Shown here one piece after another: positions 49,506 to 57,417 of a stretch of 64,000 nt of DNA. This DNA is from Falsarthrobacter nasiphocae (lineage in GTDB: Bacteria > Actinomycetota > Actinomycetes > Actinomycetales > Micrococcaceae). Under the pieces are notes generated by a model. The model saw nothing but the letters and a program-made list of their open reading frames with translations. It had not been told where the DNA came from and did no database searches. The stretch is taken from assembly GCF_031456275.1 (NCBI RefSeq), contig NZ_JAVDUI010000001.1, positions 1,446,965 to 1,510,964 on the forward strand, written 5' to 3'. The number at the start of each line of letters is the position of its first letter. Within the stretch, counting starts at the first letter, position 1. The position numbers and the translations under genes were made by a program.

Positions 49506-51572
49506 ATGAGCGTCACCACGCCCGCACTGCTTCCCAGCTTCCTCTCCGGCAGCTGGACGAACCCCTCAGACGCCGCACAGGATGGAGTCGCAGAGCTGCG
49601 AGACGCCTCCACGGGCGCCGTCGTCGGCCTCATGCCCAAGGCGAGCGCAGACCTGGCGAGCGCCTTCGAGTACGCGCGCACCGCCGGCCGCGATTCCCTC
49701 GGGGACCTCACTTTCCACGAGCGCGCCCTGCGCCTCAAGGCGCTGGCCCAGCACCTCACCGCCAACAAGGACCGGCTCTACGAGCTCTCCGCCAAGACGG
49801 GCGCCACGCGGATTGACTCGATGGTGGACGTGGACGGCGGCATCGGCGTCCTGTTCACGATGGCCTCGAAGGGCCGCCGGGAGCTCCCGAATGCCACGGT
49901 CATCCCCGACGGGCCCACGGAAGTGCTTTCGAAGGACGGCTCGTTCATCGGCGAGCACGTCTACTCGCGCATCCCGGGCGTCGCCGTGCAGATCAACGCC
50001 TTCAACTTCCCCGTCTGGGGAATGCTCGAGAAGCTCGCGCCGGCGTTCCTCGCGGGCGTGCCGACCATCGCCAAGCCCGCCACCCCCTCCTCCTACCTGG
50101 CCGTGGAGTGCGTCAAGATCATGGACGAGTCAGGCCTCCTGCCGGAAGGCTCCCTCCAGATCGTCGCGGGCGGCGCGCGGGACATCCTCGAGCACATCGA
50201 CTACCGCGACATGGTCTCCTTCACGGGCTCGGCCGGCACCGCGGCGAAGCTCCGCACGGAGGCCCTGGCGCGCAACGCCCGATTCACCTCCGAGGCGGAC
50301 TCCCTCAACGCGGCCATCCTCGGCCGGGACGTCGAGGAGGGGTCGGCGGAGTTCTCGGCGTTCGTGCGCGCCGTCGTCACCGAGATGACGGTCAAGGCGG
50401 GCCAGAAGTGCACGGCGATCCGCCGCGTCATCGTCCCCCACGCCATGGTTGAGCCGGTCCAGAAGGCCGTAGCCGCGCGCATCGCCGAGAAGACGGTGGT
50501 GGGCGACCCGCGCACGGAGGGCACGACGATGGGCGCCCTCGTCTCCGAGGATCAGCTGCGTGACGTGCGGGAGGCGGTCTCTCGCCTTGAGGCGGCCGGC
50601 GGCCGCAACGTCCTGGACCCCCTGCCGGTCCCTGAGGGCGGCGCCTTCATGAGCCCGGTCCTCCTCGTCTGGGAGGACGCGGAGGCCACGGAGCTCCATG
50701 AGGTTGAGGCGTTCGGGCCTGTCACCTCGGTCCTCGGGTATGAGACGGACGACGACGCCGTGCGCCTGGCGGCACGCGGAGCCGGCTCGCTCGTGGCGAC
50801 GGTCTGCACGGCGGACCCGAAGACGGCCGCCCGGCTGACCCTGGGCATCGCGGGCCACCACGGCCGCGTCCACATTCTCAACGCCGAGACGGCCCGCAGC
50901 TCGACCGGGCACGGCTCGCCCGTCCCGCACCTCGTCCACGGCGGCCCCGGGCGGGCCGGCGGCGGCGAGGAGCTGGGCGGCATCCGCTCGGTCAAGCACC
51001 ACATGCAGCGCAGCGCCATCCAGGGCTCGCCGAACATGCTCACGGCGGTGACGGGGCAGTGGCATCGGGGCGCGGAGCGCCGCATCTCGGGCGAGCCGGA
51101 GTTCGGCGGAAGCCCCGAGCTGGAGCACCCCTTCCGCAAGTCGCTGGCCGAGCTCGAGATCGGGGACGCGTTCGTCTCTGCCCTCCGCACGGTGCGCCGC
51201 GAGGACATCCAGGCCTTCGCTGAGGAGACCGGTGACACGTTCTACGCGCACACGAACGAGGAGGCCGCGGCCGCGAACCCCTTCTTCCCGGGCATCGTGG
51301 CGCACGGGTACCTGCTTGTGTCGTGGGCGGCGGGGCTCTTCGTCTCCCCGGAGCCGGGCCCGGTCCTCGCGAACTACGGTCTGGAGAATCTGCGGTTCAT
51401 CACGCCCGTGGCAGCGGGGGACTCGATCCGCGTGGAGCTGACGGCCAAGCGGATCACCCCGCGCGAGACGGACGAGTACGGGGAGGTTGCCTGGGATGCA
51501 CTCCTCGTCAACCAGGACGGGGAGACCGTGGCGACCTACGACGTCCTGACCCTGGTGGCCAAGACGCGCTAG
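49506..51572 (+). CDS. paaZ: Bifunctional phenylacetate degradation protein PaaZ
   Basis: 688 residues, normal for the family: an aldehyde dehydrogenase domain (about 1-520) fused to a MaoC-type hydratase (about 545-685). PaaZ opens the oxepin-CoA ring by hydrolysis and oxidises the semialdehyde. The ALDH catalytic Cys is in KAGQKCTAIRRV (about 298); the cofactor region reads INAFNFPVWGML and SFTGSAGTAAKL. The hydratase motif is AHTNEEAAAANPFFPGIVAH with the catalytic Asp/His region. Its promoter carries a PaaR-type operator. It converges on the TetR gene. Confidence 0.96.
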   Translation: MSVTTPALLPSFLSGSWTNPSDAAQDGVAELRDASTGAVVGLMPKASADLASAFEYARTAGRDSLGDLTFHERALRLKALAQHLTANKDRLYELSAKTGATRIDSMVDVDGGIGVLFTMASKGRRELPNATVIPDGPTEVLSKDGSFIGEHVYSRIPGVAVQINAFNFPVWGMLEKLAPAFLAGVPTIAKPATPSSYLAVECVKIMDESGLLPEGSLQIVAGGARDILEHIDYRDMVSFTGSAGTAAKLRTEALARNARFTSEADSLNAAILGRDVEEGSAEFSAFVRAVVTEMTVKAGQKCTAIRRVIVPHAMVEPVQKAVAARIAEKTVVGDPRTEGTTMGALVSEDQLRDVREAVSRLEAAGGRNVLDPLPVPEGGAFMSPVLLVWEDAEATELHEVEAFGPVTSVLGYETDDDAVRLAARGAGSLVATVCTADPKTAARLTLGIAGHHGRVHILNAETARSSTGHGSPVPHLVHGGPGRAGGGEELGGIRSVKHHMQRSAIQGSPNMLTAVTGQWHRGAERRISGEPEFGGSPELEHPFRKSLAELEIGDAFVSALRTVRREDIQAFAEETGDTFYAHTNEEAAAANPFFPGIVAHGYLLVSWAAGLFVSPEPGPVLANYGLENLRFITPVAAGDSIRVELTAKRITPRETDEYGEVAWDALLVNQDGETVATYDVLTLVAKTR

Positions 51573-51579
51573 GCGGCCG

Positions 51580-51620
51580 GCCCAGCCGCTGGCGGGCACC
51601 GCAGGACGGTGGCGCTGGGC
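51580..51620. terminator. Bidirectional hairpin between paaZ and the TetR gene
   Basis: GCCCAGC (51580-51586) pairs with GCTGGGC (51614-51620), and the nested CACCG/CGGTG pair (51597-51601 with 51607-51611) extends the structure. Two convergent genes end on either side. Confidence 0.65.
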
Positions 51621-51630
51621 AAGCACAGGG

Positions 51631-52230
51631 CTAGGCGCGCTGGCGGGCGCCGTCCATGAGCAGGGACACGACGGTCTCGGCGACTTCCTCGCTCGACTGG
51701 CGGCCGCCCGGGCGGTGCCACTCCACCACCGAGTTGACGGTGCCGAACATGAGGCGAGCGAGCTCCCGCGGCTCAAGGTCCCCTCGAAGCTCGCCGGCCG
51801 CCTGGGCCGCCTCGATCACCGCGGCGGTCCGGCGGTCCACGGCGCGGCGGCGCTCGATGGCCTCGCGCTCAACGTCGCTGTTGCCCCGCAGGCGCAGCAG
51901 CAGCCGGACCTCGGACTGCTTCTCGATGAGGACACGGACAGTGGCCCGCATGAGGTCCGCCACCGAGGCGGCGCTGGGTGGGGCGGCCTCGGCGTCGTCG
52001 GCCGCTGTCTCAAGAGCGGAGAGCGCGTCATCCAAGGCGAGCCGAAGGATCTCCAGCTTGCTCGGGACGTGATGGTAGATCGCGGACTTGGAGACGCCGA
52101 GGGCGTCCGCGAGCATGCCCATGCTCGTGGCCTCGTATCCGTGGCGGTTGAACGTCTCGACGGCGACCGCAACGACGCTGCTCTGGCTGTGTCCGGGGCG
52201 CCCCCGGCGGGACGGTTGTGAGGCGTTCAT
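51631..52230 (-). CDS. paaR: TetR-family repressor, probable PaaR
   Basis: 199 residues. The N-terminal HTH is AVETFNRHGYEATSMGMLAD then ALGVSKSAIYHHVPSKLEIL (about 23-62), a textbook TetR motif; the C-terminal helical domain should bind the inducer, by analogy phenylacetyl-CoA. It lies downstream of paaK and converges with paaZ. Three related palindromes (41966, 49475, 54381) at phenylacetate promoters are its likely sites. GGAGG lies just upstream of the ATG. Confidence 0.88.
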   Translation of the reverse strand: MNASQPSRRGRPGHSQSSVVAVAVETFNRHGYEATSMGMLADALGVSKSAIYHHVPSKLEILRLALDDALSALETAADDAEAAPPSAASVADLMRATVRVLIEKQSEVRLLLRLRGNSDVEREAIERRRAVDRRTAAVIEAAQAAGELRGDLEPRELARLMFGTVNSVVEWHRPGGRQSSEEVAETVVSLLMDGARQRA

Positions 52231-52359
52231 AGGCCTCCAGCAAACCCCGCCGACGCGAGGGGGCGCAACTTCGTGACTCCGAGGGTGCTCGACGTGACAG
52301 GATGCAGCCTGCCCCCGCGTGCGGCAGGGCCGCCGGCCCGGCTACCGCCCGCCCCCGGG

Positions 52360-53676
52360 CTACCGGTTGCGCAGGTCGTGGATGCGCTTGAGCTTGCCGG
52401 AGGAGCGGGCCAGGGTCCCGGGGTCCACCACCTCGATGGCGCAGCTCGAGCCGACACGCACCTTGATGAGCCGCCGCAGCTCAGCCCCCGCCGTTGCCCG
52501 CGCCGCCCCCTCCGTGCCGGGGCGGGCCTCGATGCGCACGGTGAGCTCGTCCATCGCCGCCGGCCGCGTGATCTCCAGCTGGAAGTGCGGGGACAGGCCC
52601 GGGACGCCGAGGGCGATCTCCTCGATCTGCGTGGGGAAGAGGTTCACGCCGCGGAGGATGATCATGTCGTCGCTGCGGCCCGTGATGCGCCCCATCCGGC
52701 GGTGGCCCGGCGCGGCCGAACCGGGAAGGAGGCGCGTGAGGTCGTGCGTGCGGTAGCGGATGATCGGCAGAGCCTGCTTCGTGAGGGACGTGAAGACGAG
52801 CTCGCCCGGCTCCCCGTCCGCCATGGTGCGCTCAGGCTCGAACGGGTCGATGATCTCCGGCCTGAAGTGGTCCTCCCAGATGTGGGAGCCGTCCTTGGTC
52901 TCGCAGGACTCGCCGGCGACGCCCGGGCCCATGACCTCGGACAGCCCGTAGATGTCGCACGCGTCGATGCCCCAGGCGAGCTCCAGCTCACGCCGCATCT
53001 CCTCGGTCCACGGCTCCGCCCCGAGGACCGCCGTCTTGAGTGACGTGGCCCGGGGGTCCAGGCCCTGCCGCTGCATGGCGTCGGCGATGGCCAGGAGGTA
53101 GGTCGGCGTGCAGAGGATGGCCGTGGGCTGGAAGTCCTGGATGAGCTGGATCTGCTTCTCCGTCTGCCCGCCGGACATGGGGATGACCGTGGCACCGAGC
53201 CGCTCCGCCCCCGCGTGCGCGCCCAGCCCGCCCGTGAACAGCCCGTAGCCGTACGCGTTGTGGACGCGGTCTCCGGCCCGCACGCCGGAGAGGTGGAGGC
53301 ACCGCGCCACAAGGTCCGCCCATATGGAGAGGTCGGCCTCGGTGTACCCGACCACCGTCGGCTGCCCCGTGGTGCCCGAGCTCGCGTGGATGCGCCGGAC
53401 CCGCTCCATGGGCACCGCGAACATGCCGAACGGGTAGCACCGCCGCAGGTCCTCCTTCTCCGTGTAGGGGAAGCGCGCCAGGTCCTCGAGGCTCTTGAGG
53501 TCGTCGGGGTGGACCCCGTGCGCGTCGAACTTCTCCGTGTACATGGGCACGTTCTCGTAGGCGTGCCTCACGGTCCACTGGAGGCGGGCCAGCTGGAGCT
53601 CCTCGACCTCCTCGCGGGAGGCGGTGAGGGGATCGAATCCGTCGCGTGGGGCTGGGGCGGAGGCTGGGGTGCTCAT
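52360..53676 (-). CDS. paaK: Phenylacetate-CoA ligase
   Basis: 438 residues, AMP-forming. It activates phenylacetate to phenylacetyl-CoA, the entry step. The P-loop-like motif is HASSGTTGQPTVVGY (about 96-110), the aromatic-site region is AYGYGLFTGGLGAHAG, the A5 motif is CDIYGLSEVMGPGVA, and the hinge reads GRSDDMIILRGVNLFP. The Lys-containing SGKLKRIHD is near the end. AAGAGGAA lies 4 nt before ATG 53676. It follows the paaI thioesterase gene by 94 nt on the same strand. Confidence 0.96.
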   Translation of the reverse strand: MSTPASAPAPRDGFDPLTASREEVEELQLARLQWTVRHAYENVPMYTEKFDAHGVHPDDLKSLEDLARFPYTEKEDLRRCYPFGMFAVPMERVRRIHASSGTTGQPTVVGYTEADLSIWADLVARCLHLSGVRAGDRVHNAYGYGLFTGGLGAHAGAERLGATVIPMSGGQTEKQIQLIQDFQPTAILCTPTYLLAIADAMQRQGLDPRATSLKTAVLGAEPWTEEMRRELELAWGIDACDIYGLSEVMGPGVAGESCETKDGSHIWEDHFRPEIIDPFEPERTMADGEPGELVFTSLTKQALPIIRYRTHDLTRLLPGSAAPGHRRMGRITGRSDDMIILRGVNLFPTQIEEIALGVPGLSPHFQLEITRPAAMDELTVRIEARPGTEGAARATAGAELRRLIKVRVGSSCAIEVVDPGTLARSSGKLKRIHDLRNR

Positions 53677-53770
53677 GGGTTCCTCTTTCGGCGGTCGTGG
53701 GCGGCGGGCCGGGGTGCGGCGGCGCGGTGTGCTGGAGTTCGGCGTGCGGGTCGGGTGGGCGTCGGCGGGG

Positions 53771-54313
53771 TCAGCGTCCGGCGCGCGGGAGCGTTCGGGA
53801 GCGTCCGCGGAAGAGGGCGACGACGACGGGGCCGCCCTCAGACTCCTGTTCAACCGTCACGTCGAACACGGCGCTGCGGCCGGGGCGTGAGGCGCGCTCG
53901 GCCGTGGCTCGGAGCCGGGCGCCAGGCGTGACCGGGGCGAGAAAGTTGATGTCCACGCCCTGCGCCACGGTGTACGTCTCGTGGTCTGAGGCGTCGTTGC
54001 AGGCGATGGCGAAGGCCGTGTCCGCGAGCGCGAACGTCATGCCTCCGTGGCCGATTCCGAAGCCGTTGAGCATCTCCGGCCGGGGGATGAGGGAGCAGAC
54101 GGCGCGGCCGGGGGCGTAGTCCTCGACGCGGAGGCCCATCCACGCGCTCGCGGCGTCTCCGGCGAGCATGGGGTGCGGCTCGAGGCCCGGTGCCATCTCG
54201 ATGCCGGGGGAGTGGGGCGTGGGGCCCTGTTCGGGATGGACCGGTTCGGGCGAGGTGGGCGTGGGGTCAGATCGCGGCGCGGCGCCCGGCTCCGGGGAGT
54301 GCTGCTCTGTCAC
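53771..54313 (-). CDS. paaI: Hydroxyphenylacetyl-CoA thioesterase PaaI
   Basis: 180 residues. The first 40 are Pro/Ser/His-rich and not conserved. The hotdog domain follows with LNGFGIGHGGMTFALADTAF (about 86-105, the PaaI HGG and catalytic Asp motif) and VDINFLAPVTPGARLRATAE. It rescues CoA from dead-end hydroxylated phenylacetyl-CoA. GTG 54313 has AAGGAG 6 nt upstream; a later start would remove the unconserved head. First gene of a paaI-paaK-paaR transcription unit behind operator 3. Confidence 0.9.
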   Translation of the reverse strand: MTEQHSPEPGAAPRSDPTPTSPEPVHPEQGPTPHSPGIEMAPGLEPHPMLAGDAASAWMGLRVEDYAPGRAVCSLIPRPEMLNGFGIGHGGMTFALADTAFAIACNDASDHETYTVAQGVDINFLAPVTPGARLRATAERASRPGRSAVFDVTVEQESEGGPVVVALFRGRSRTLPRAGR

Positions 54314-54380
54314 GGGGGCTCCTTGCCGGCGGCGGTGGCCGGGCCGCCCGGGCCAAGCTCACTGCGACCTAGATCACAAT

Positions 54381-54400
54381 TACTGAACGCTTGGTCAGTA
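54381..54400 (-). promoter_or_regulatory. paaI promoter with TetR (PaaR) operator 3
   Basis: TACTGAACGCTTGGTCAGTA has perfect 6-bp outer arms and a centre diverged from operators 1 and 2. On the minus strand a -10 GATACT overlaps its edge, so binding would block the polymerase. Confidence 0.6.
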
Positions 54401-54462
54401 TCTTGGCACCGGGTCCCGGGGCCGTCAAGGCGTGCCCGGTCAATCCAGGTCATGAATGAACA

Positions 54463-54521
54463 AAGCCCGTCACCATCGAGGCGTGATCTCGGGGATCAGA
54501 GGCCTCAATGATGACGGGCTT
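54463..54521 (-). terminator. Terminator of the oligopeptidase B gene
   Basis: 20-nt arms (54463-54482 and 54502-54521; outer part AAGCCCGTCA) pair at 18 positions. Read in the minus direction it is followed by TGTTCATT, a modest T-rich tail. Confidence 0.7.
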
Positions 54522-54566
54522 GGTTCAATGGTGACGTGCTTTGACCAGGGGGAGGGGCCTGCTGAG

Positions 54567-56789
54567 CTACCCCACGCGCTCCGTGGCCCCGAGGTGGCCC
54601 AGGGTCCACGCGGCGTCCCACGCGAAGTCCTTCCAGCCCTCGTACCGGCCGGACGCGCCCCCGTGGCCGCCGTCCATCTCGGTCTTGAGGACAATCGGGG
54701 CTGGCCCCTCCTGGTTGGCGCGCAGCACCTGTACCCACTTGGCCGGCTCGACGTAGAGCACGCGCGTGTCGTTGAGGCTCGTCACCGCCGCGATGGCCGG
54801 GTAGCTGGCCGGGCGGACGTTCTCGTACGGGGTGTAGGACTTCATGTACGCGTACACCTCGGGGTCCGTGATCGGGTTGCCCCACTCCTCCCACTCGAGG
54901 GCGGACAACGGCAGGGCCGGATCCAGGATGGTCGTCAGCGCGTCCACGAACGGCACCTGCGCCACAACCGCCTTGTAGAGCTCCGGCGCCATGTTCGTCA
55001 CCGCGCCCATGAGCAGGCCGCCCGCCGAGCCGCCCCACGCTGCGATGCGGGAGGCGTCTGCCCAGCCGGCCGCTGCCACGTGGCGCGTGGCGTCCACGTA
55101 GTCCGTGAACGTGTTCTTCTTGGCGAGCTTCTTGCCGTTCTCGTACCAGGCCCGGCCCAGCTCGCCGCCGCCGCGGATGTGCGCCACGACCCACACGACG
55201 CCTCGGTCCAGCAGGGACAGCCGCGCCACCGAGAACCGCGGGTCCATGGACGCCTCGTAGGAGCCGTACCCGTAGACCACGGCCGGCGCCGTCCCGTCCT
55301 TCGGGGTGTCCTTGCGCTTGACGATGCTGAGCGGGATGCGCGTGCCGTCCTGCGCCACCGCCCAGTCACGGATGGCCTCGTACTGGGTCAGGTCCGCCAC
55401 TGGCACCTCGGTGTCCTTGAGGACGGTCTGCTGCCCCGTCGCCGGGTCGAACAGGAGGACCCGCTGCGGCGTCACGAACGAGACGTAGTTGAGCGTGAGG
55501 AACGGCGCCTCGTAGGAGGAGCCCGCGGACACAGCCCGGATCTCCTCCCTGAACTCGGGCCGGATGGGGGCGAGGTCCGGGGCGTCGTCGTCGGTATCCA
55601 GACCCGAGGAGGCGAGAGCCTCGATGTCAGCGCGAGGGAAGACCACGAAGCCCGGCGCCGTGTTCTCCCGCTGGCTCACGAGGACCCACGCCGCCGTGGC
55701 GCCCGCCCCGTCCACCTTGACGTCATCCCGGTGCGCGACGACCGGGATCCAGCGCTGCTCCGCGAACGGCTTCTCCAGCTCCTCCGCGAGCACGAGCGCC
55801 ACCGCGTTGTTCCCGCCGTGCCGGTTGTGGGTGATGAGGTAGGCGGGGCGCCCCTGGGCGAGGATCGGGTCCGCACTCGCCAGGAGCCGCTGCTCCCGGG
55901 AGACGACGACGCGCGGGCGCGCCTCGGGATCCCCCAACGGCAGGGTGAGAATCTCGGAGACCTCGGAATTGCCGACGTCGATGACCAGCTCGCGCTTGTC
56001 CCCCGAGATGCCGAAGTCCGTCCACATGCCCTCGTCCGTCTCCTCGAAGAGGAGCTCGTCCGGCCCTTCCGAGCCGATCACGTGGCGGTAGAGGCGGTAC
56101 GGGCGCCACGACTCATCCGGGAGGATGTAGAACACCGCGGAGGCGTCCGGGGCCAGGGCCAGGCCCGCGGAGGTCCCAGGGATCTCGTCCGGCAGCAGCT
56201 CGCCCGAGCTGAGGTCCTTGATGCGGACCGTGTACCGCTCGTCGCCGGCCGCGTCGACGGAGTACGCGAGCCAGCGCCCATCCTCGGACACGTCCAGGCC
56301 GCCGAGCGCGAAGAACGGCAGCCCCTTGGCGAGCGCGTTGCCGTCGAGGATGACCTCCTCGCCCTCCACCGGCACGCCCGGCTCAATGACCGGCGGCGTC
56401 CAGTCCGCGAGGACGTCCCCGGTGTCCTGGGCACGGACACGGCAGCGCACCCCGTACTGCTCGCCCTCCACGGTCCGCGTGAAGTACCAGTAGCCGTTGC
56501 GGCGCGCCGGCACCGAGAGGTCCGTCTCCCGGGTGCGCTCCTTGATCTCCGCGAAGATGTCCTCCCGCAGGCCAGCCAAGGGGGCCGCGACCTCGTCCGT
56601 GTACGCGTTCTCCGCGTCCAGGTGCGCGCGGACCTCGGGCGACTCCTTGGCCCGCATCCACTCGTAGTTGTCCGTGAAGACGTCGCCGTGGCGCTCGCGG
56701 GTCACGGGCTCCTTGCGGGCCACGGGGGCGGTGGCAGCGGCGGCTGCCTGCGCCAGGGCGGACAGGACAGAGTCAGGAGAGTGAGTCAT
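54567..56789 (-). CDS. ptrB: Oligopeptidase B (S9A serine peptidase)
   Basis: 740-residue cytosolic peptidase that cleaves short peptides after Arg/Lys. The N-terminal seven-blade propeller (about 80-440) precedes the alpha/beta-hydrolase catalytic domain. The nucleophile Ser is in WGGSAGGLLMGAV (GxSxGG, about residue 587), the acidic residue lies in the region after SYTPYENV, and the catalytic His is in MDGGHGGASGRYEGW (about 710). The specificity signature YGSYEASMDPRFS is typical of oligopeptidase B. ATG lies 6 nt after a TAACCT hexamer. Confidence 0.95.
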   Translation of the reverse strand: MTHSPDSVLSALAQAAAAATAPVARKEPVTRERHGDVFTDNYEWMRAKESPEVRAHLDAENAYTDEVAAPLAGLREDIFAEIKERTRETDLSVPARRNGYWYFTRTVEGEQYGVRCRVRAQDTGDVLADWTPPVIEPGVPVEGEEVILDGNALAKGLPFFALGGLDVSEDGRWLAYSVDAAGDERYTVRIKDLSSGELLPDEIPGTSAGLALAPDASAVFYILPDESWRPYRLYRHVIGSEGPDELLFEETDEGMWTDFGISGDKRELVIDVGNSEVSEILTLPLGDPEARPRVVVSREQRLLASADPILAQGRPAYLITHNRHGGNNAVALVLAEELEKPFAEQRWIPVVAHRDDVKVDGAGATAAWVLVSQRENTAPGFVVFPRADIEALASSGLDTDDDAPDLAPIRPEFREEIRAVSAGSSYEAPFLTLNYVSFVTPQRVLLFDPATGQQTVLKDTEVPVADLTQYEAIRDWAVAQDGTRIPLSIVKRKDTPKDGTAPAVVYGYGSYEASMDPRFSVARLSLLDRGVVWVVAHIRGGGELGRAWYENGKKLAKKNTFTDYVDATRHVAAAGWADASRIAAWGGSAGGLLMGAVTNMAPELYKAVVAQVPFVDALTTILDPALPLSALEWEEWGNPITDPEVYAYMKSYTPYENVRPASYPAIAAVTSLNDTRVLYVEPAKWVQVLRANQEGPAPIVLKTEMDGGHGGASGRYEGWKDFAWDAAWTLGHLGATERVG

Positions 56790-56795
56790 GCCACC

Positions 56796-56801
56796 AGGTT
56801 A
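56796..56801 (-). promoter_or_regulatory. Leaderless -10 element of ptrB
   Basis: TAACCT on the minus strand ends 6 nt before the ATG at 56789. Confidence 0.5.
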
Positions 56802-56962
56802 GCGGGCGGGGCTTGGCGGGCGCGGGGAGCGTAACAAACGCGGTGGTCCTCCGGGGCGTTCCGTGATCCTCCGGGGTGCCGGCAGGCGCCCGTCCTGGAT
56901 ACGCTGGTGTTCTGAGGCCCGCGCAATGACCGGCGGCGCCAACTGACCGTGCGGAGGTGTCC

Positions 56963-57370
56963 ATGGCCAAACCCGATGACAAGTTTCAGTTTCCCTGGCG
57001 AGACTACCTGCACTTTGTTCTCATGATCTCGGGGGTCATCCTCTGGTCATACTTCTTCGGCCACCGCGCGGATGCGGAGGCGGCACTGGCCTCGGGCGCC
57101 CACTGGATCGATATCGCGGCCATGAGCGCCGTGGGGGCGATCGTCCACGCCATGTGGGCGCTGCCCCGCGGGGCGATGCTCCTGAAGGCGGCCGGTACGT
57201 TTGTCGTCGTCACGGTGGCCTTTGTTCTTCTGGATGTGGCGACGGGCCCGTCCGCGAGCTTGGCCGAGGCCGTGGCCGCGCCGCGCGTGCTCATCCTCGC
57301 GTCACTGGTGGGCGTGGTCTTCGCCGCTGCGTTCGCGTGGGCCGCCAAGAAGCGGGCCGACCGCGCCTGA
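56963..57370 (+). CDS. Small integral membrane protein, unknown
   Basis: 135 residues with four predicted membrane helices (YLHFVLMISGVILWSYFFG; WIDIAAMSAVGAIVHAMWAL; GTFVVVTVAFVLLDVAT; VLILASLVGVVFAAAFAWAA) and a basic C-terminus KKRADRA. GGAGG lies 5 nt before ATG 56963; a GTG 6 nt upstream is too close to that site. I recognise no family. It is divergent from ptrB and converges on the FAD/Fe-S dehydrogenase gene. Confidence 0.8.
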   Translation: MAKPDDKFQFPWRDYLHFVLMISGVILWSYFFGHRADAEAALASGAHWIDIAAMSAVGAIVHAMWALPRGAMLLKAAGTFVVVTVAFVLLDVATGPSASLAEAVAAPRVLILASLVGVVFAAAFAWAAKKRADRA

Positions 57371-57417
57371 GTATGCGCGACAGCCTGAGAGCCTGGGAGC
57401 TTGAGAGTGCGTGAGAT

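Noticed and set aside
54456-56834. 792-codon plus-strand open frame opposite oligopeptidase B
   Set aside because: Antisense shadow of a gene with a complete catalytic triad; composition is biased and lacks any motif.
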